DNA of 40,007 nucleotides. It comes from Candidatus Melainabacteria bacterium RIFCSPHIGHO2_02_FULL_34_12. GTDB taxonomy: Bacteria > Cyanobacteriota > Vampirovibrionia > 2-02-FULL-35-15. The translations under genes and the position numbers were made by a program. Positions within the stretch are counted from its first letter, which is position 1; every line of letters starts with the position of its first letter. The notes beneath the pieces were generated by a model. The model was not told the origin of the DNA. It did not search any database and worked only from the letters and a program-made list of their open reading frames with translations. Shown here one piece after another: positions 16,357 to 24,330 of this stretch. The DNA lies in contig MFRM01000017.1 of NCBI GenBank assembly GCA_001784555.1, positions 1 to 40,007 of the forward strand, in the 5' to 3' direction.

Positions 16357-17346
16357 CTATCTTCTACCAAACAATTCATCTAAGAACCTGGATGCATATA
16401 TAAGACTTTCAGGCTCTGCTTTATTTTTACCGGCAATATCAAATGCAGTACCATGATCTACAGAAACTCTTAAGTATGGAAGCCCTAATGTAATATTTAT
16501 GCCATCTTTCCCTGATAGTGCCTTAAAAAGAGGCAAGCCCTGATCATGATAAAAAGAGACATAAGCATCGTATTTCTGTTTTTTTGAAATCAAATAATCC
16601 CGCCCGGCTTGTGCAAGAGTAGCATCTGGTGAAGAAGGTCCATAAACCAAATAGCCACTTTTTCTTAATTCTTTAATAACAGGAATAATAATGTTTTTTT
16701 CCTCACCACCAAATAATCCTTTTTCTCCAGCATGAGGATTTAAACCTAAAACACATATTTTTGGATTTTTAATTAAAAACCATTTTTTCAATTCTTTTAT
16801 TAATATCAATAAATATTTTTTTAGATCTTTTTTATTGATTTTTGAGCTTACTTCTTTTAATGGTATATGCCTGGTAAATAATGCAAGTCTAAAATCTTTA
16901 CTTACAAATAACATGATTAAATCATTTTTGTTTATTTTACAAAAATCAGCTATTAAGTCAGTTTGTCCAGAGAACTTAATCCCCGCAGAGTTTATAATTT
17001 CCTTAGAAACAGGACCAGTAACTATAGCATTAATATCACCCCTATTTGCAAGTTCCACTGCATATTTTAAACAATGATAAGAATGTAACCCTGAGGATTT
17101 ATCAGGTGCTCCAAGTTTATAGTTAACCTTATCTATATATTTATTATTAAATGATTTAAAGCATTGGCATTGGCTCTGGTTTAAGATTTTTAATTTTTTT
17201 TGAATTTGTTTAAAATAATTACTAGAGCCGATTAATACCGGAGCAATATATTTGAATTTATATCTTTTTAACGTTTTACATAATATTTCCGATCCTATTC
17301 CAGACGGATCACCGTATGTAAAACCAATTAAAACTTTATTTTTCAT
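16357..17346 (-). CDS. pdxA: 4-hydroxythreonine-4-phosphate dehydrogenase
   Basis: Oxidises 4-phosphohydroxy-L-threonine with NAD in pyridoxal phosphate synthesis (DXP-dependent route, with PdxJ). Seen: GDPSGIGSE near the N-terminus, NRGDINAIVTGPVSKE, FSGQTDLIADF with the metal-binding His region (FTRHIPL), NPHAGEKGLFGGEE, YHDQGLPLFK and the C-terminal VSVDHGTAFDIAGK. Length 329 residues is typical. The ATG has no Shine-Dalgarno but has a perfect TATAAT 7 nt upstream, suggesting a leaderless transcript. It diverges from hpf. Confidence 0.96.
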   Translation of the reverse strand: MKNKVLIGFTYGDPSGIGSEILCKTLKRYKFKYIAPVLIGSSNYFKQIQKKLKILNQSQCQCFKSFNNKYIDKVNYKLGAPDKSSGLHSYHCLKYAVELANRGDINAIVTGPVSKEIINSAGIKFSGQTDLIADFCKINKNDLIMLFVSKDFRLALFTRHIPLKEVSSKINKKDLKKYLLILIKELKKWFLIKNPKICVLGLNPHAGEKGLFGGEEKNIIIPVIKELRKSGYLVYGPSSPDATLAQAGRDYLISKKQKYDAYVSFYHDQGLPLFKALSGKDGINITLGLPYLRVSVDHGTAFDIAGKNKAEPESLIYASRFLDELFGRR

Positions 17347-17353
17347 AGATATA

Positions 17354-17359
17354 ATTATA
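17354..17359 (-). promoter_or_regulatory. -10 box directly upstream of pdxA
   Basis: TATAAT on the minus strand ends 7 nt before the pdxA ATG (17346). With normal spacing, transcription would begin at or next to the A of the start codon. No Shine-Dalgarno lies in between. The -35 region is AT-rich and not distinctive. Confidence 0.5.
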
Positions 17360-17433
17360 TTATTTAAGTCTTAAGAATGATTTTCATATGTATTGTAATA
17401 AGCTATGATTAAACTATATAAGGAAATTAAACC

Positions 17434-18015
17434 ATGAAAGTAACAATAGAAGGAAAAAATATTGAACTTACAAAATCAATAAAAGATTATGTACATGAAA
17501 AAATAGCCAGATTAGGAAAGCATTATGACCCAATAATCAAAGGACATGAAGTAACAGTAAAACTTAGCGTAGCAAAAAATCCTAGAATTACAGACAATAA
17601 CGTTACCGAAGTAACCATATTTCTTGACGGGAAAATAATACGTTCAGAGCAAGCAAGCGAAGATATGTATGCAAGCATTGATTTGGTAATAGATAAGTTA
17701 GACAGGCAGATAAAAAAATACAAAGACAAAGTTTACAGAAGCATGCAACATCATAAAGAAAGACCACTGCCAAATCCTGAACTCTCAGGAGTCTTAATTG
17801 AAGAGAACAATAAGGAAACGAATAATAGCTCTGACGGAAAAATCATTAAAACAAAACGTTTTAAGATACATCCAATGACTCCTGAAGAAGCAACAGAACA
17901 TCTGGATTTAATCAGTCATGATTTTTATGTGTTTGTTAATTCAAAAACCAAGAAAATAAATACTATTTATCGCAGAAAAGACGGAGACTATGGCTTGATT
18001 GAACCAGTTGTTTAA
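17434..18015 (+). CDS. hpf: Ribosome hibernation promoting factor, long form
   Basis: Binds the 30S subunit and, in the long form, dimerises 70S ribosomes into inactive 100S particles during slow growth. Residues 1-105 form the HPF/RaiA domain (MKVTIEGKNIELTKSIKDYV), followed by a linker and the C-terminal dimerisation domain (about 137-193, RFKIHPMTPEEATEHL to YRRKDGDYGLIEP). Length 193 residues fits the long class found in Cyanobacteria, Firmicutes and others. AAGGA lies about 10 nt before the ATG. Its last 53 nt overlap the 3' end of coaE on the opposite strand. Confidence 0.96.
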   Translation: MKVTIEGKNIELTKSIKDYVHEKIARLGKHYDPIIKGHEVTVKLSVAKNPRITDNNVTEVTIFLDGKIIRSEQASEDMYASIDLVIDKLDRQIKKYKDKVYRSMQHHKERPLPNPELSGVLIEENNKETNNSSDGKIIKTKRFKIHPMTPEEATEHLDLISHDFYVFVNSKTKKINTIYRRKDGDYGLIEPVV

Positions 18016-18589
18016 GCCTATTTGACACTTGTTTCTCTGTAATTTTTTTTGCACCTGAATTATCAATTACAAAGTCAGCTTTTTTTATTTTTTTAATCTC
18101 GGGCATTTGAGCTTTCAACCTTAACTTTATTTCATTTTCAGTAAAACCCCTTAACTTAAGCCTTTTAATTCGGATATTATTCCTGCATACAACACACCAT
18201 ATTTCATCATAATATTTACTTTGTCCTGTTTCAAATAGCAACGGTATAAGCACAGCAATAATATTAGTATTATAAATGCGTGCAATTTTATTTTTAACTA
18301 TTTTTCTGACCTCAGGATGAATTATGTTTTGAAGCATCCTGCGCAATTTTGGTTCTTTAAAAGCTATTATTCCAAGTGCTTTTTTATTTATATAACACCG
18401 CGAGGATTTATTAATTATTGATTTTCCAAATAACTTAACCAGGTTTTTAGTGATTTTATTTTTCTTTAAGAGTATTTCTGAAACTATCTGATCCGTATCA
18501 ATAACAACCACAGCATGCTTTTTTAGAATATCACCAACAAAACTTTTTCCTGAGCCAAAATTACCAGTTATACCAATAAGATATTTCAT
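17963..18589 (-). CDS. coaE: Dephospho-CoA kinase
   Basis: Phosphorylates dephospho-CoA at the 3' ribose hydroxyl, the last step of CoA synthesis. The P-loop GNFGSGKS is near the N-terminus, followed by VVVIDTDQIVSEIL (substrate region), the lid-like RIKRLKLRGFTENEIKLRLKAQ stretch and DFVIDNSG near the end, all typical of CoaE. Length 208 residues. The last 17 codons overlap the end of hpf on the other strand; the C-terminal SHSLRLFCDK may be extra to the fold. It follows the 203-aa gene by 16 bp, so the two are probably cotranscribed. No clear ribosome-binding site. Confidence 0.93.
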   Translation of the reverse strand: MKYLIGITGNFGSGKSFVGDILKKHAVVVIDTDQIVSEILLKKNKITKNLVKLFGKSIINKSSRCYINKKALGIIAFKEPKLRRMLQNIIHPEVRKIVKNKIARIYNTNIIAVLIPLLFETGQSKYYDEIWCVVCRNNIRIKRLKLRGFTENEIKLRLKAQMPEIKKIKKADFVIDNSGAKKITEKQVSNRLKQLVQSSHSLRLFCDK

Positions 18590-18605
18590 ATTATTAAAAT
18601 TTGAA

Positions 18606-19217
18606 TCAAGAGTTAACTAATTGGGTGAGTTTTAAGAAATATTCACTAACAGTTCGATCAAATGAATTACGACCTATTAAAGATTTTCTGACGAATATCT
18701 TTATTTTACTTTTATTATTATTCATATCAACAATATTTAACGAGAGCCTGTTTCTATATTTATCAACAATTATTATTTCTCCCTGATTAGTATCAAAAGA
18801 CTTAACTGACATATGCAATGATTTTGCAAGATTTAATGCAATGCCAAATAACTTCTGGGTATTAATGTGAAACAATAATTCATTTATATAATTTTCAGCT
18901 ATTGGTTTATTAGATTTGTAATTTTTATGATTTATTTGAGCCCGATTATTACTGTTACCAGAGTTTAAGTTTTTAATTTTAACTTTTTTGATTTCTGGTT
19001 TAGGGGCTTGATCTGAATTATCTGAATTAATAAAATCTGATATGGGGGGTCTATTTGGAATCAGCGGCAAAACAGGATTTGCTGCAATAATATTACTTAA
19101 CGAAAACAAAGCACTCTGGGTAATATCAGATGTTTTGTAATTATCATGGCCATATACTGCTCCATGTGAGAATATTAGAATTAACAGAGTTAAGATTATT
19201 TGTTTGTAAATTTTCAC
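18606..19217 (-). CDS. Small exported protein, unrecognised
   Basis: 203 residues with a clear Sec signal peptide: a basic start (MKIYKQ), hydrophobic core ILTLLILIFSHGAVYG and a likely cleavage near residue 23. The mature part has a Pro/Asn-rich linker (about 45-100) and then a compact mixed domain of about 90 residues ending in hydrophobic Leu-rich text. No lipobox, membrane anchor or known motif is seen. The start is a GTG with AGG close upstream. It is divergent from, and its first bases overlap the 5' region of, the pilin-like gene, which suggests a possible surface or pilus-related role, unproven. Confidence 0.7.
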   Translation of the reverse strand: MKIYKQIILTLLILIFSHGAVYGHDNYKTSDITQSALFSLSNIIAANPVLPLIPNRPPISDFINSDNSDQAPKPEIKKVKIKNLNSGNSNNRAQINHKNYKSNKPIAENYINELLFHINTQKLFGIALNLAKSLHMSVKSFDTNQGEIIIVDKYRNRLSLNIVDMNNNKSKIKIFVRKSLIGRNSFDRTVSEYFLKLTQLVNS

Positions 19218-19247
19218 TTGCCTATAAATTTTATCATGCGATTTACT

Positions 19248-20150
19248 ATGCTTAAGATATCCAGGAAAGATAAAACAGGGTACAGCTTAATTGAATTAAT
19301 GAGCGTCCTTTCAATCCTTGGTATTGTACTTGGATTGTTATATGCCTATTCTGATCAGGGCTGGAGGCTTTTCTACCAGAGTTACGGAAGAGGATTATCC
19401 CACGTAAAAGCAAAACTAGCCATTAAAATTTTATCTGACGAGTTAAGAGAAGCAAATAAAAACAGAATTGAAATAAACAGTGGAAATTCATACGGCGCAC
19501 CAATCCCAGATGATACATATGATAATTCCCCTTATATATATTTCACCAAACCAAAAATATATGAGCCTTCAGGTGATGTAATTGGTTACGATTATATTCT
19601 TTATTATTTTGCAAAACCACAAAAGAAAGACGACTATGAACGAATAAACACGAAACGAAAGGTAGAAAAGCAAAATTTTTTAATATTAAAATCAGTACGA
19701 TTCAAGAACCAAAGCAAATCTTACACCGAGGATAACAATAAAACATGGCCATTTATGCCACCAATACTGGAAGTATACAAATCCATCCTGCCTGAAGATG
19801 AAGCATATATTGAATCATTAAAAGCATCATCTGCAAATGCAAATGCAAATATCCAGACTGAAATAGCTGCTACACCAGCTATAACCGATGAAGTTAAATC
19901 ACAAGAGACATTGCTTGATCATTATGAAATTTTAAAAAGAGATAAAATAAATCTGCCTATAAGTGGTAATTTTTCAGCATCTTCTCTTACTGAACCATTT
20001 TCAAAGAATCAAATAAGTATAAACTTTGGACAGGATTATAAATTTGATAAGCCAATAAAAATAAAACTTGAAATAGAAGAATCAGTCTTTTTACTTGGCT
20101 TAATGGGAGCAATGTCAAATTACGAAGTAGAAATAACTCCAAGAAATTAA
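19248..20150 (+). CDS. Type IV pilin-like protein with prepilin leader
   Basis: About 300 residues. The N-terminus has a prepilin peptidase site: a short basic leader, then G|YSLIELMSVLSILGIVLGLLYAY, with Gly at -1 and Glu at +5, followed by the hydrophobic helix used for pilus assembly. The rest is a large mixed domain with a low-complexity linker (SSANANANIQTE, about residue 200) and a C-terminal beta-rich part. The size suits a minor pilin or pseudopilin (GspJ/PilW-like) rather than the major pilin. No other pilus gene is nearby. Start choice is open: ATG at 19248 or 19236; neither has a good ribosome-binding site. It is followed by the structured RNA candidate. Confidence 0.78.
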   Translation: MLKISRKDKTGYSLIELMSVLSILGIVLGLLYAYSDQGWRLFYQSYGRGLSHVKAKLAIKILSDELREANKNRIEINSGNSYGAPIPDDTYDNSPYIYFTKPKIYEPSGDVIGYDYILYYFAKPQKKDDYERINTKRKVEKQNFLILKSVRFKNQSKSYTEDNNKTWPFMPPILEVYKSILPEDEAYIESLKASSANANANIQTEIAATPAITDEVKSQETLLDHYEILKRDKINLPISGNFSASSLTEPFSKNQISINFGQDYKFDKPIKIKLEIEESVFLLGLMGAMSNYEVEITPRN

Positions 20151-20163
20151 TGTTTTCGCTTAC

Positions 20164-20332
20164 CTAGTACACCATCAACTAAATAATTCAGTGTCCCATT
20201 TACTGGGGGTGACGCCAGAAGGGAGGTGTCCATCCGAGGAGCTACTGCACCGCAGGATGGAGGGGAACCTGCAGGCGGCAGGACCCGCAGTGAATGGGAT
20301 AAGGCATGGAAACTTTGTTGACAATGTACTAG
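20164..20332 (+). ncRNA. Candidate structured noncoding RNA, GC-rich island
   Basis: A GC-rich stretch in an AT-rich intergenic gap. Nested helices can be drawn: 20164-20171 with 20325-20332 (8 bp); 20175-20179 with 20317-20321 (5 bp); 20194-20205 with 20288-20299 (12 bp, one U.G), extended by 20206-20208 with 20284-20286. Inside are three hairpins: 20211-20216/20225-20230 (one G.U), 20231-20235/20255-20259, 20268-20272/20278-20282. Both wobble pairs work only on the plus strand, so plus is the likely transcribed strand. A possible terminator follows at 20353-20379. I could not match it to 6S, SRP, tmRNA, RNase P, cobalamin, FMN, TPP or SAM RNAs by eye. It may be the 3' UTR of the pilin-like gene. 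Confidence 0.5.
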
Positions 20333-20352
20333 AAGTGCCACATCAGCTAAGC

Positions 20353-20382
20353 AGTAAGAAATTAATGTTAATTGTTACTTTT
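20353..20382. terminator. AT-rich hairpin, possible terminator of the candidate RNA and queE
   Basis: AGTAA-AATTAA (20353-20357, 20360-20365) pairs with TTAATT-TTACT (20368-20373, 20375-20379), with an internal loop and a 2-nt turn, then TTT on the plus strand. It overlaps the queE stop codon and could serve both strands. The stem is AT-only except for two pairs, so support is weak. Confidence 0.35.
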
Positions 20383-21151
20383 GAGAAATAAGTGAATGTA
20401 CCTGTGGCACTACTCTTATATGTGGATATAGGGATAATAACTCTTTGTGAATATTAAGCAAATTGCACGGAGTCGGAGGCTTAATTCCATTGATCTGGGT
20501 TACAGGTTGTAAAAATAATATGGGTGATTTATTTATTAATCTGGATTTCACCAAATCAACAGCATAAACAAGTTCATCCAATAATGTTTCTTCTGAAACA
20601 ACAAGTTTTATCCAAAAATCAATCAATGATTCGGACTTTAGGCATACATCTAAAAATTTTTTGTGATTCTCCCATAATACTGCTGTACCAGAAGAGGGAA
20701 TTTTAATATCCATTGAGACATAATCTAAAAGATGAATAATGCTGGATAACTCATCATGCCTGTGTCCACCAGATTCTAAATAAACAGGGAATTTGAATTG
20801 TTCTTTTAGTTTTATTATGTATGTTTTTAGTAATTCTGCCTGAAGAAGCGGTTCTCCACCGGTAATTGACATACTATGATGCAATTTAGGGACCAGATTA
20901 TTAACAAAAGAAATAAATGATTCATAGTTAATCGGGTTTTGAATCATTTTAAAATTACGCTCACCCATTTTTTGCTCAACGGAGCATAGCGGTGACCTCT
21001 GTAAACTCTCAGGTGTATCGCACCACTTGCAACGTAAATCACAACCTGAAAGCCTGAGAAATATCTGTCTAATACCAAGCAAAGGCCCTTCGCCCTGAAT
21101 AGCAGAATAAATCTCACTTACAAATAATGATTTTTTACTCACTTGCCTCAC
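20375..21151 (-). CDS. queE: 7-carboxy-7-deazaguanine synthase
   Basis: A radical SAM enzyme that converts 6-carboxytetrahydropterin to 7-carboxy-7-deazaguanine in queuosine/preQ0 synthesis. Seen: the substrate-side motif YSAIQGEGPLLG, LRLSGC, the cluster motif CDLRCKWCDT (Cx3CxxC, the standard form), and SITGGEPLLQ for SAM binding. Length 258 residues is slightly longer than average. The start is a GTG at 21151 with no clear ribosome-binding site; a GTG three codons later is also possible. It shares a pathway with folE (15.7 kb) and queF (29.4 kb). queC and queD are not in the window. Confidence 0.94.
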   Translation of the reverse strand: MRQVSKKSLFVSEIYSAIQGEGPLLGIRQIFLRLSGCDLRCKWCDTPESLQRSPLCSVEQKMGERNFKMIQNPINYESFISFVNNLVPKLHHSMSITGGEPLLQAELLKTYIIKLKEQFKFPVYLESGGHRHDELSSIIHLLDYVSMDIKIPSSGTAVLWENHKKFLDVCLKSESLIDFWIKLVVSEETLLDELVYAVDLVKSRLINKSPILFLQPVTQINGIKPPTPCNLLNIHKELLSLYPHIRVVPQVHSLISQK

Positions 21152-21191
21152 TTAACTCATTCAAATAATATTTTATCAGTACAACTTAAGA

Positions 21192-21197
21192 TATAAT
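21192..21197 (+). promoter_or_regulatory. -10 box directly upstream of argC
   Basis: TATAAT ends 8 nt before the argC ATG (21206). A transcript starting at normal distance would have a leader of zero to two bases, and no Shine-Dalgarno is present. The -35 region is AT-rich without a good match. Confidence 0.5.
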
Positions 21198-21205
21198 GTT
21201 TAGAA

Positions 21206-22240
21206 ATGAAACACAGGATTGGAATCATAGGTTCAACAGGTTATACAGGAGTAGTACTTATCAGGCTCTTACTTAATCATCCGGAAGTTGAAATAACCTA
21301 TTTATCATCCGGGAAATATTCAGATAAGTACTATTTTGAAGCATATCCAATGTTTTACGATCAACTTAAAATCAAATGTAAACCACTAGAACATAAAATA
21401 ATTGCAAAAGAATGTGATTTAATCTTTCTTGCAACCCCAAATGATTTTGCCAAAGAATTTGTCCCAAAACTTTTAAAAGAAAACGCTAAATTAAAAATAA
21501 TTGATTTAAGTGCTGATTTTAGACTTGAGTCAACTTTGAGCTTAAATAAAAAGAAAGAGCCAATAAAAATCACTTATGGACTCCCTGAAATATACAGGAA
21601 TGAAATTAAATATTCTAATTTAATAGCAAACCCCGGATGCTATCCTACTTCAATAATATTAGGACTTGCCCCATTACTTAAAAACAAAATCATTAATCCT
21701 GATTCAATAATTATTGATTCAAAATCAGGTACAAGTGGAGCAGGTAAACAACCCAAACAAGAATTACAGTTCTGCGAAGTCAACGAATCATTTTCTGCTT
21801 ACAAACTAGGAGGAAAACACAGACATATACCGGAAATTGAAAATGAGATTTCAAAACTTTCAAGCGGAAAGAAGATAAATGTTTTATTCTCACCTCATCT
21901 ATTACCAGTGAATAGAGGAATTCTAAGCACAATATACGCTGATTTGTATAATCCAAAAATAAGTGAAAAAGAGATAAAAAATATCTTTGGTAACTTTTAT
22001 AAAAATGAATTTTTTGTAAAAATTTTACCTGAAGACATATATGCAAATATTAAGAACATACGATACACAAACTTTTGTCATCTCACTCCATTAAAAGATG
22101 AAAGAACGAATAAAGTTATAATTGTTAGTACTATAGACAATATGGTAAAAGGCGCATCTGGTCAGGCTATTCAAAATATGAATATTATGCTTTCTATAAA
22201 AGAAACAACAGGATTAGAAAATTTAGGACATCTTCCATAA
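21206..22240 (+). CDS. argC: N-acetyl-gamma-glutamyl-phosphate reductase
   Basis: Reduces N-acetylglutamyl phosphate to the semialdehyde with NADPH in arginine synthesis. The nucleotide-binding loop GIIGSTGYTGVVLIRLL opens the protein, SADFR lies near residue 100, and the catalytic Cys is in NPGCYPTS (about residue 147), followed by SKSGTSGAGK, KHRHIPEIE and SPHLLPVNRGI. Length 344 residues is typical. It is a single gene flanked by queE (divergent) and dnaG. No other arg genes are in view. The promoter-to-start distance suggests a leaderless mRNA. Confidence 0.97.
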   Translation: MKHRIGIIGSTGYTGVVLIRLLLNHPEVEITYLSSGKYSDKYYFEAYPMFYDQLKIKCKPLEHKIIAKECDLIFLATPNDFAKEFVPKLLKENAKLKIIDLSADFRLESTLSLNKKKEPIKITYGLPEIYRNEIKYSNLIANPGCYPTSIILGLAPLLKNKIINPDSIIIDSKSGTSGAGKQPKQELQFCEVNESFSAYKLGGKHRHIPEIENEISKLSSGKKINVLFSPHLLPVNRGILSTIYADLYNPKISEKEIKNIFGNFYKNEFFVKILPEDIYANIKNIRYTNFCHLTPLKDERTNKVIIVSTIDNMVKGASGQAIQNMNIMLSIKETTGLENLGHLP

Positions 22241-22306
22241 TAATCATTGCTTATATACAAGATTAAATTTACTTAATGTTTTTATTAACCTGCATGATTT
22301 GACTAG

Positions 22307-22444
22307 AACGACAAAATTAGCAAAGTTAGGCTTTGTCCTATTTATTGGGCAAAACCTGAGAAAGCGTTAAAATTAGCTAATCAAATGCACTATACAAAGC
22401 AACACGATTTTATTAGAGAATTGGGTGTTGAGACTAAAAAATAA
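22307..22444 (+). pseudogene. Possible C-terminal gene remnant before dnaG
   Basis: An open stretch of 45 codons in frame after a TAG (22304-22306), ending in TAA one base before the dnaG ATG. It has protein-like residue use (VRLCPIYWAKPEKALKLAN, then HDFIRELGVETKK) but no suitable start codon upstream; the only in-frame ATG would give an 18-residue peptide. It may be the tail of a decayed gene or chance. I do not recognise the sequence. Confidence 0.25.
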
Positions 22445-22445
22445 A

Positions 22446-24320
22446 ATGATTAAAAATTTTAAAGAAATTATAGAACAATTAAAATCTCAGATACCCATAC
22501 ATGAATTGATCTCAGAATATATTCCAATAAAAAAGGCCGGCAGGGGTTATGTGTGTTTATGTCCATTTCATGACGACCATAAGCCATCTCTTCAAATAAA
22601 CTCACAAAAGGGAATTTTTAAATGCTTTTCATGTGGAACCGGGGGGGATTTAATAACATTTTATGCACTTATAAACAAAAAGAAATGGTCAGATTCAGTA
22701 CCTGAACTTGCTGTAAAGTACGGAATAAAAGTTGAATATTCAGATAAAGGGGCTTCTCCAGTTGAAACAGAAATTAAAAATAAACTTTACGAGCTAAACA
22801 GAGTAGTCTTAGATTTTTATAAAAGGCAATTATATATTACAGAAGGAAAAACTGCACTTGATTATTTAACAAACGAACGAAAATTAAATAATAAAATAAT
22901 AACCACATATGAGTTAGGCTATGCACCAAACAGTTGGAATGCACTTTATAATTACCTGACCAAAGAAAAAAATTGCCATGAAGAATTATTGATAGCATCA
23001 GGGTTATTTGTTATTAAAGAAAATAATCAAGGATATTATGACCGCTTCAGAAATCGATTAATAATCCCGATTTTTAATGAAAATAATAACGTTGTAGGAT
23101 TTGGAGGAAGAGCACTTAATAATGAAGATGTAAAGTATATTAATTCACCTGAAACACTGATATTTAATAAAGGCAGTAATTTATACGGGCTTAATTTTGC
23201 TAAAAATGAAATCAAAATAAAGGATTATGTTTTATTAACTGAAGGATATCTGGATGTAATTACAGCACACCAAAATAATTTACTAAACACAGTAGCTACG
23301 CTAGGAACTGCTTTCACTTCACAACAAGCAAGACTGCTGACAAAATACACAGAATCAAAAAAAATAATGCTTTGCCTTGATTCTGATTTTGCCGGCAAAA
23401 AAGCAGTTGAAAGTATATTCAGACAAATACAAGAAATTAGTAAAGGAGTAAAACTTGACGTTCGAGTAGTAACTGATTTACCAGGGAAGGATTTGGATGA
23501 GTCTATTAACCTTGAGGGTGTAGAGTCAATATTAAAAAAAATCAATGACAGTCAAAAACTTGTTAATTTTGTTTTTGACAGGATTACTTCAAAATACCTC
23601 AACGCAAAAAAAGAACAAAATGATATTGAAAAGCAAACCATAATGGATGAAATTGTCGACATTGTAATTTCAATGGCAGATCCAATAGAACGAAATGAAA
23701 ACATTAAATATATTGCACATAAAACAAACCTGGATGAAGAATTAATAAATTTGAAAATCAAAGAGAAGGTAAAGTCAAACAAAAAAAGACATTTTACAAA
23801 AGAAAGCATGGGGAAAGAGCCTGAAGAGGACGAGCTTAAAATGCATTCCTACGAAAGATATAAACATGCTGAAATAGATTTATTGATTCTTTATATATCT
23901 TCATTCCCTGCTTCCAATGAAGTAAAAAATGAAATTAATGCGATTAATTTCATTGATGAAAAACACAAATTAATTAAAGATTTCCTTGATAATTTGCCGA
24001 CTGAAGAATTTCAATTTCAAGGTCCACACGAGGTATTAAATAAACTAATTCTTGAATTCAATGAATACAAACATATCATGAACTTAATAAGTGAAATTGC
24101 CTGGAGGATTGATACTGAAGCTGATTTATTTAGTGCCCCTACAAAAAAAGATAAAATCATAAGGGAAGCAAAAGAATCAATAAATTGGTGGGTCACAAAC
24201 AAACATTCAATTAAAGATTTAACCACTAAATTAAAAGAATCAAAAAATACTTCTGAAGAATCTGATATATTAGTTCAAATATATGAACTTGTTAAAAATA
24301 AAAAAATAATTGATACTTAA
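22446..24320 (+). CDS. dnaG: DNA primase
   Basis: Makes RNA primers at the replication fork with the replicative helicase. The N-terminal zinc-binding domain has CPFHDDHKPS and CFSCGTGGD (CxxH...CxxC). Residues about 120-250 form the primase core, and the Toprim domain follows (LTEGYLDVI with the catalytic Glu, then LDSDFAGKKA with the DxD). The C-terminal 200 residues are helical, as in helicase-binding domains. About 624 residues, typical. I chose the ATG at 22446; a GTG at 22425 is in frame but overlaps the remnant frame. No strong ribosome-binding site. Confidence 0.97.
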   Translation: MIKNFKEIIEQLKSQIPIHELISEYIPIKKAGRGYVCLCPFHDDHKPSLQINSQKGIFKCFSCGTGGDLITFYALINKKKWSDSVPELAVKYGIKVEYSDKGASPVETEIKNKLYELNRVVLDFYKRQLYITEGKTALDYLTNERKLNNKIITTYELGYAPNSWNALYNYLTKEKNCHEELLIASGLFVIKENNQGYYDRFRNRLIIPIFNENNNVVGFGGRALNNEDVKYINSPETLIFNKGSNLYGLNFAKNEIKIKDYVLLTEGYLDVITAHQNNLLNTVATLGTAFTSQQARLLTKYTESKKIMLCLDSDFAGKKAVESIFRQIQEISKGVKLDVRVVTDLPGKDLDESINLEGVESILKKINDSQKLVNFVFDRITSKYLNAKKEQNDIEKQTIMDEIVDIVISMADPIERNENIKYIAHKTNLDEELINLKIKEKVKSNKKRHFTKESMGKEPEEDELKMHSYERYKHAEIDLLILYISSFPASNEVKNEINAINFIDEKHKLIKDFLDNLPTEEFQFQGPHEVLNKLILEFNEYKHIMNLISEIAWRIDTEADLFSAPTKKDKIIREAKESINWWVTNKHSIKDLTTKLKESKNTSEESDILVQIYELVKNKKIIDT

Positions 24321-24330
24321 TATAATTAAG

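Noticed and set aside
20147..20391. Overlapping ORFs of 64 and 66 codons on opposite strands in the GC-rich island
   Set aside because: Short, overlapping, with residue use that follows base composition; the region is better explained as a structured RNA.
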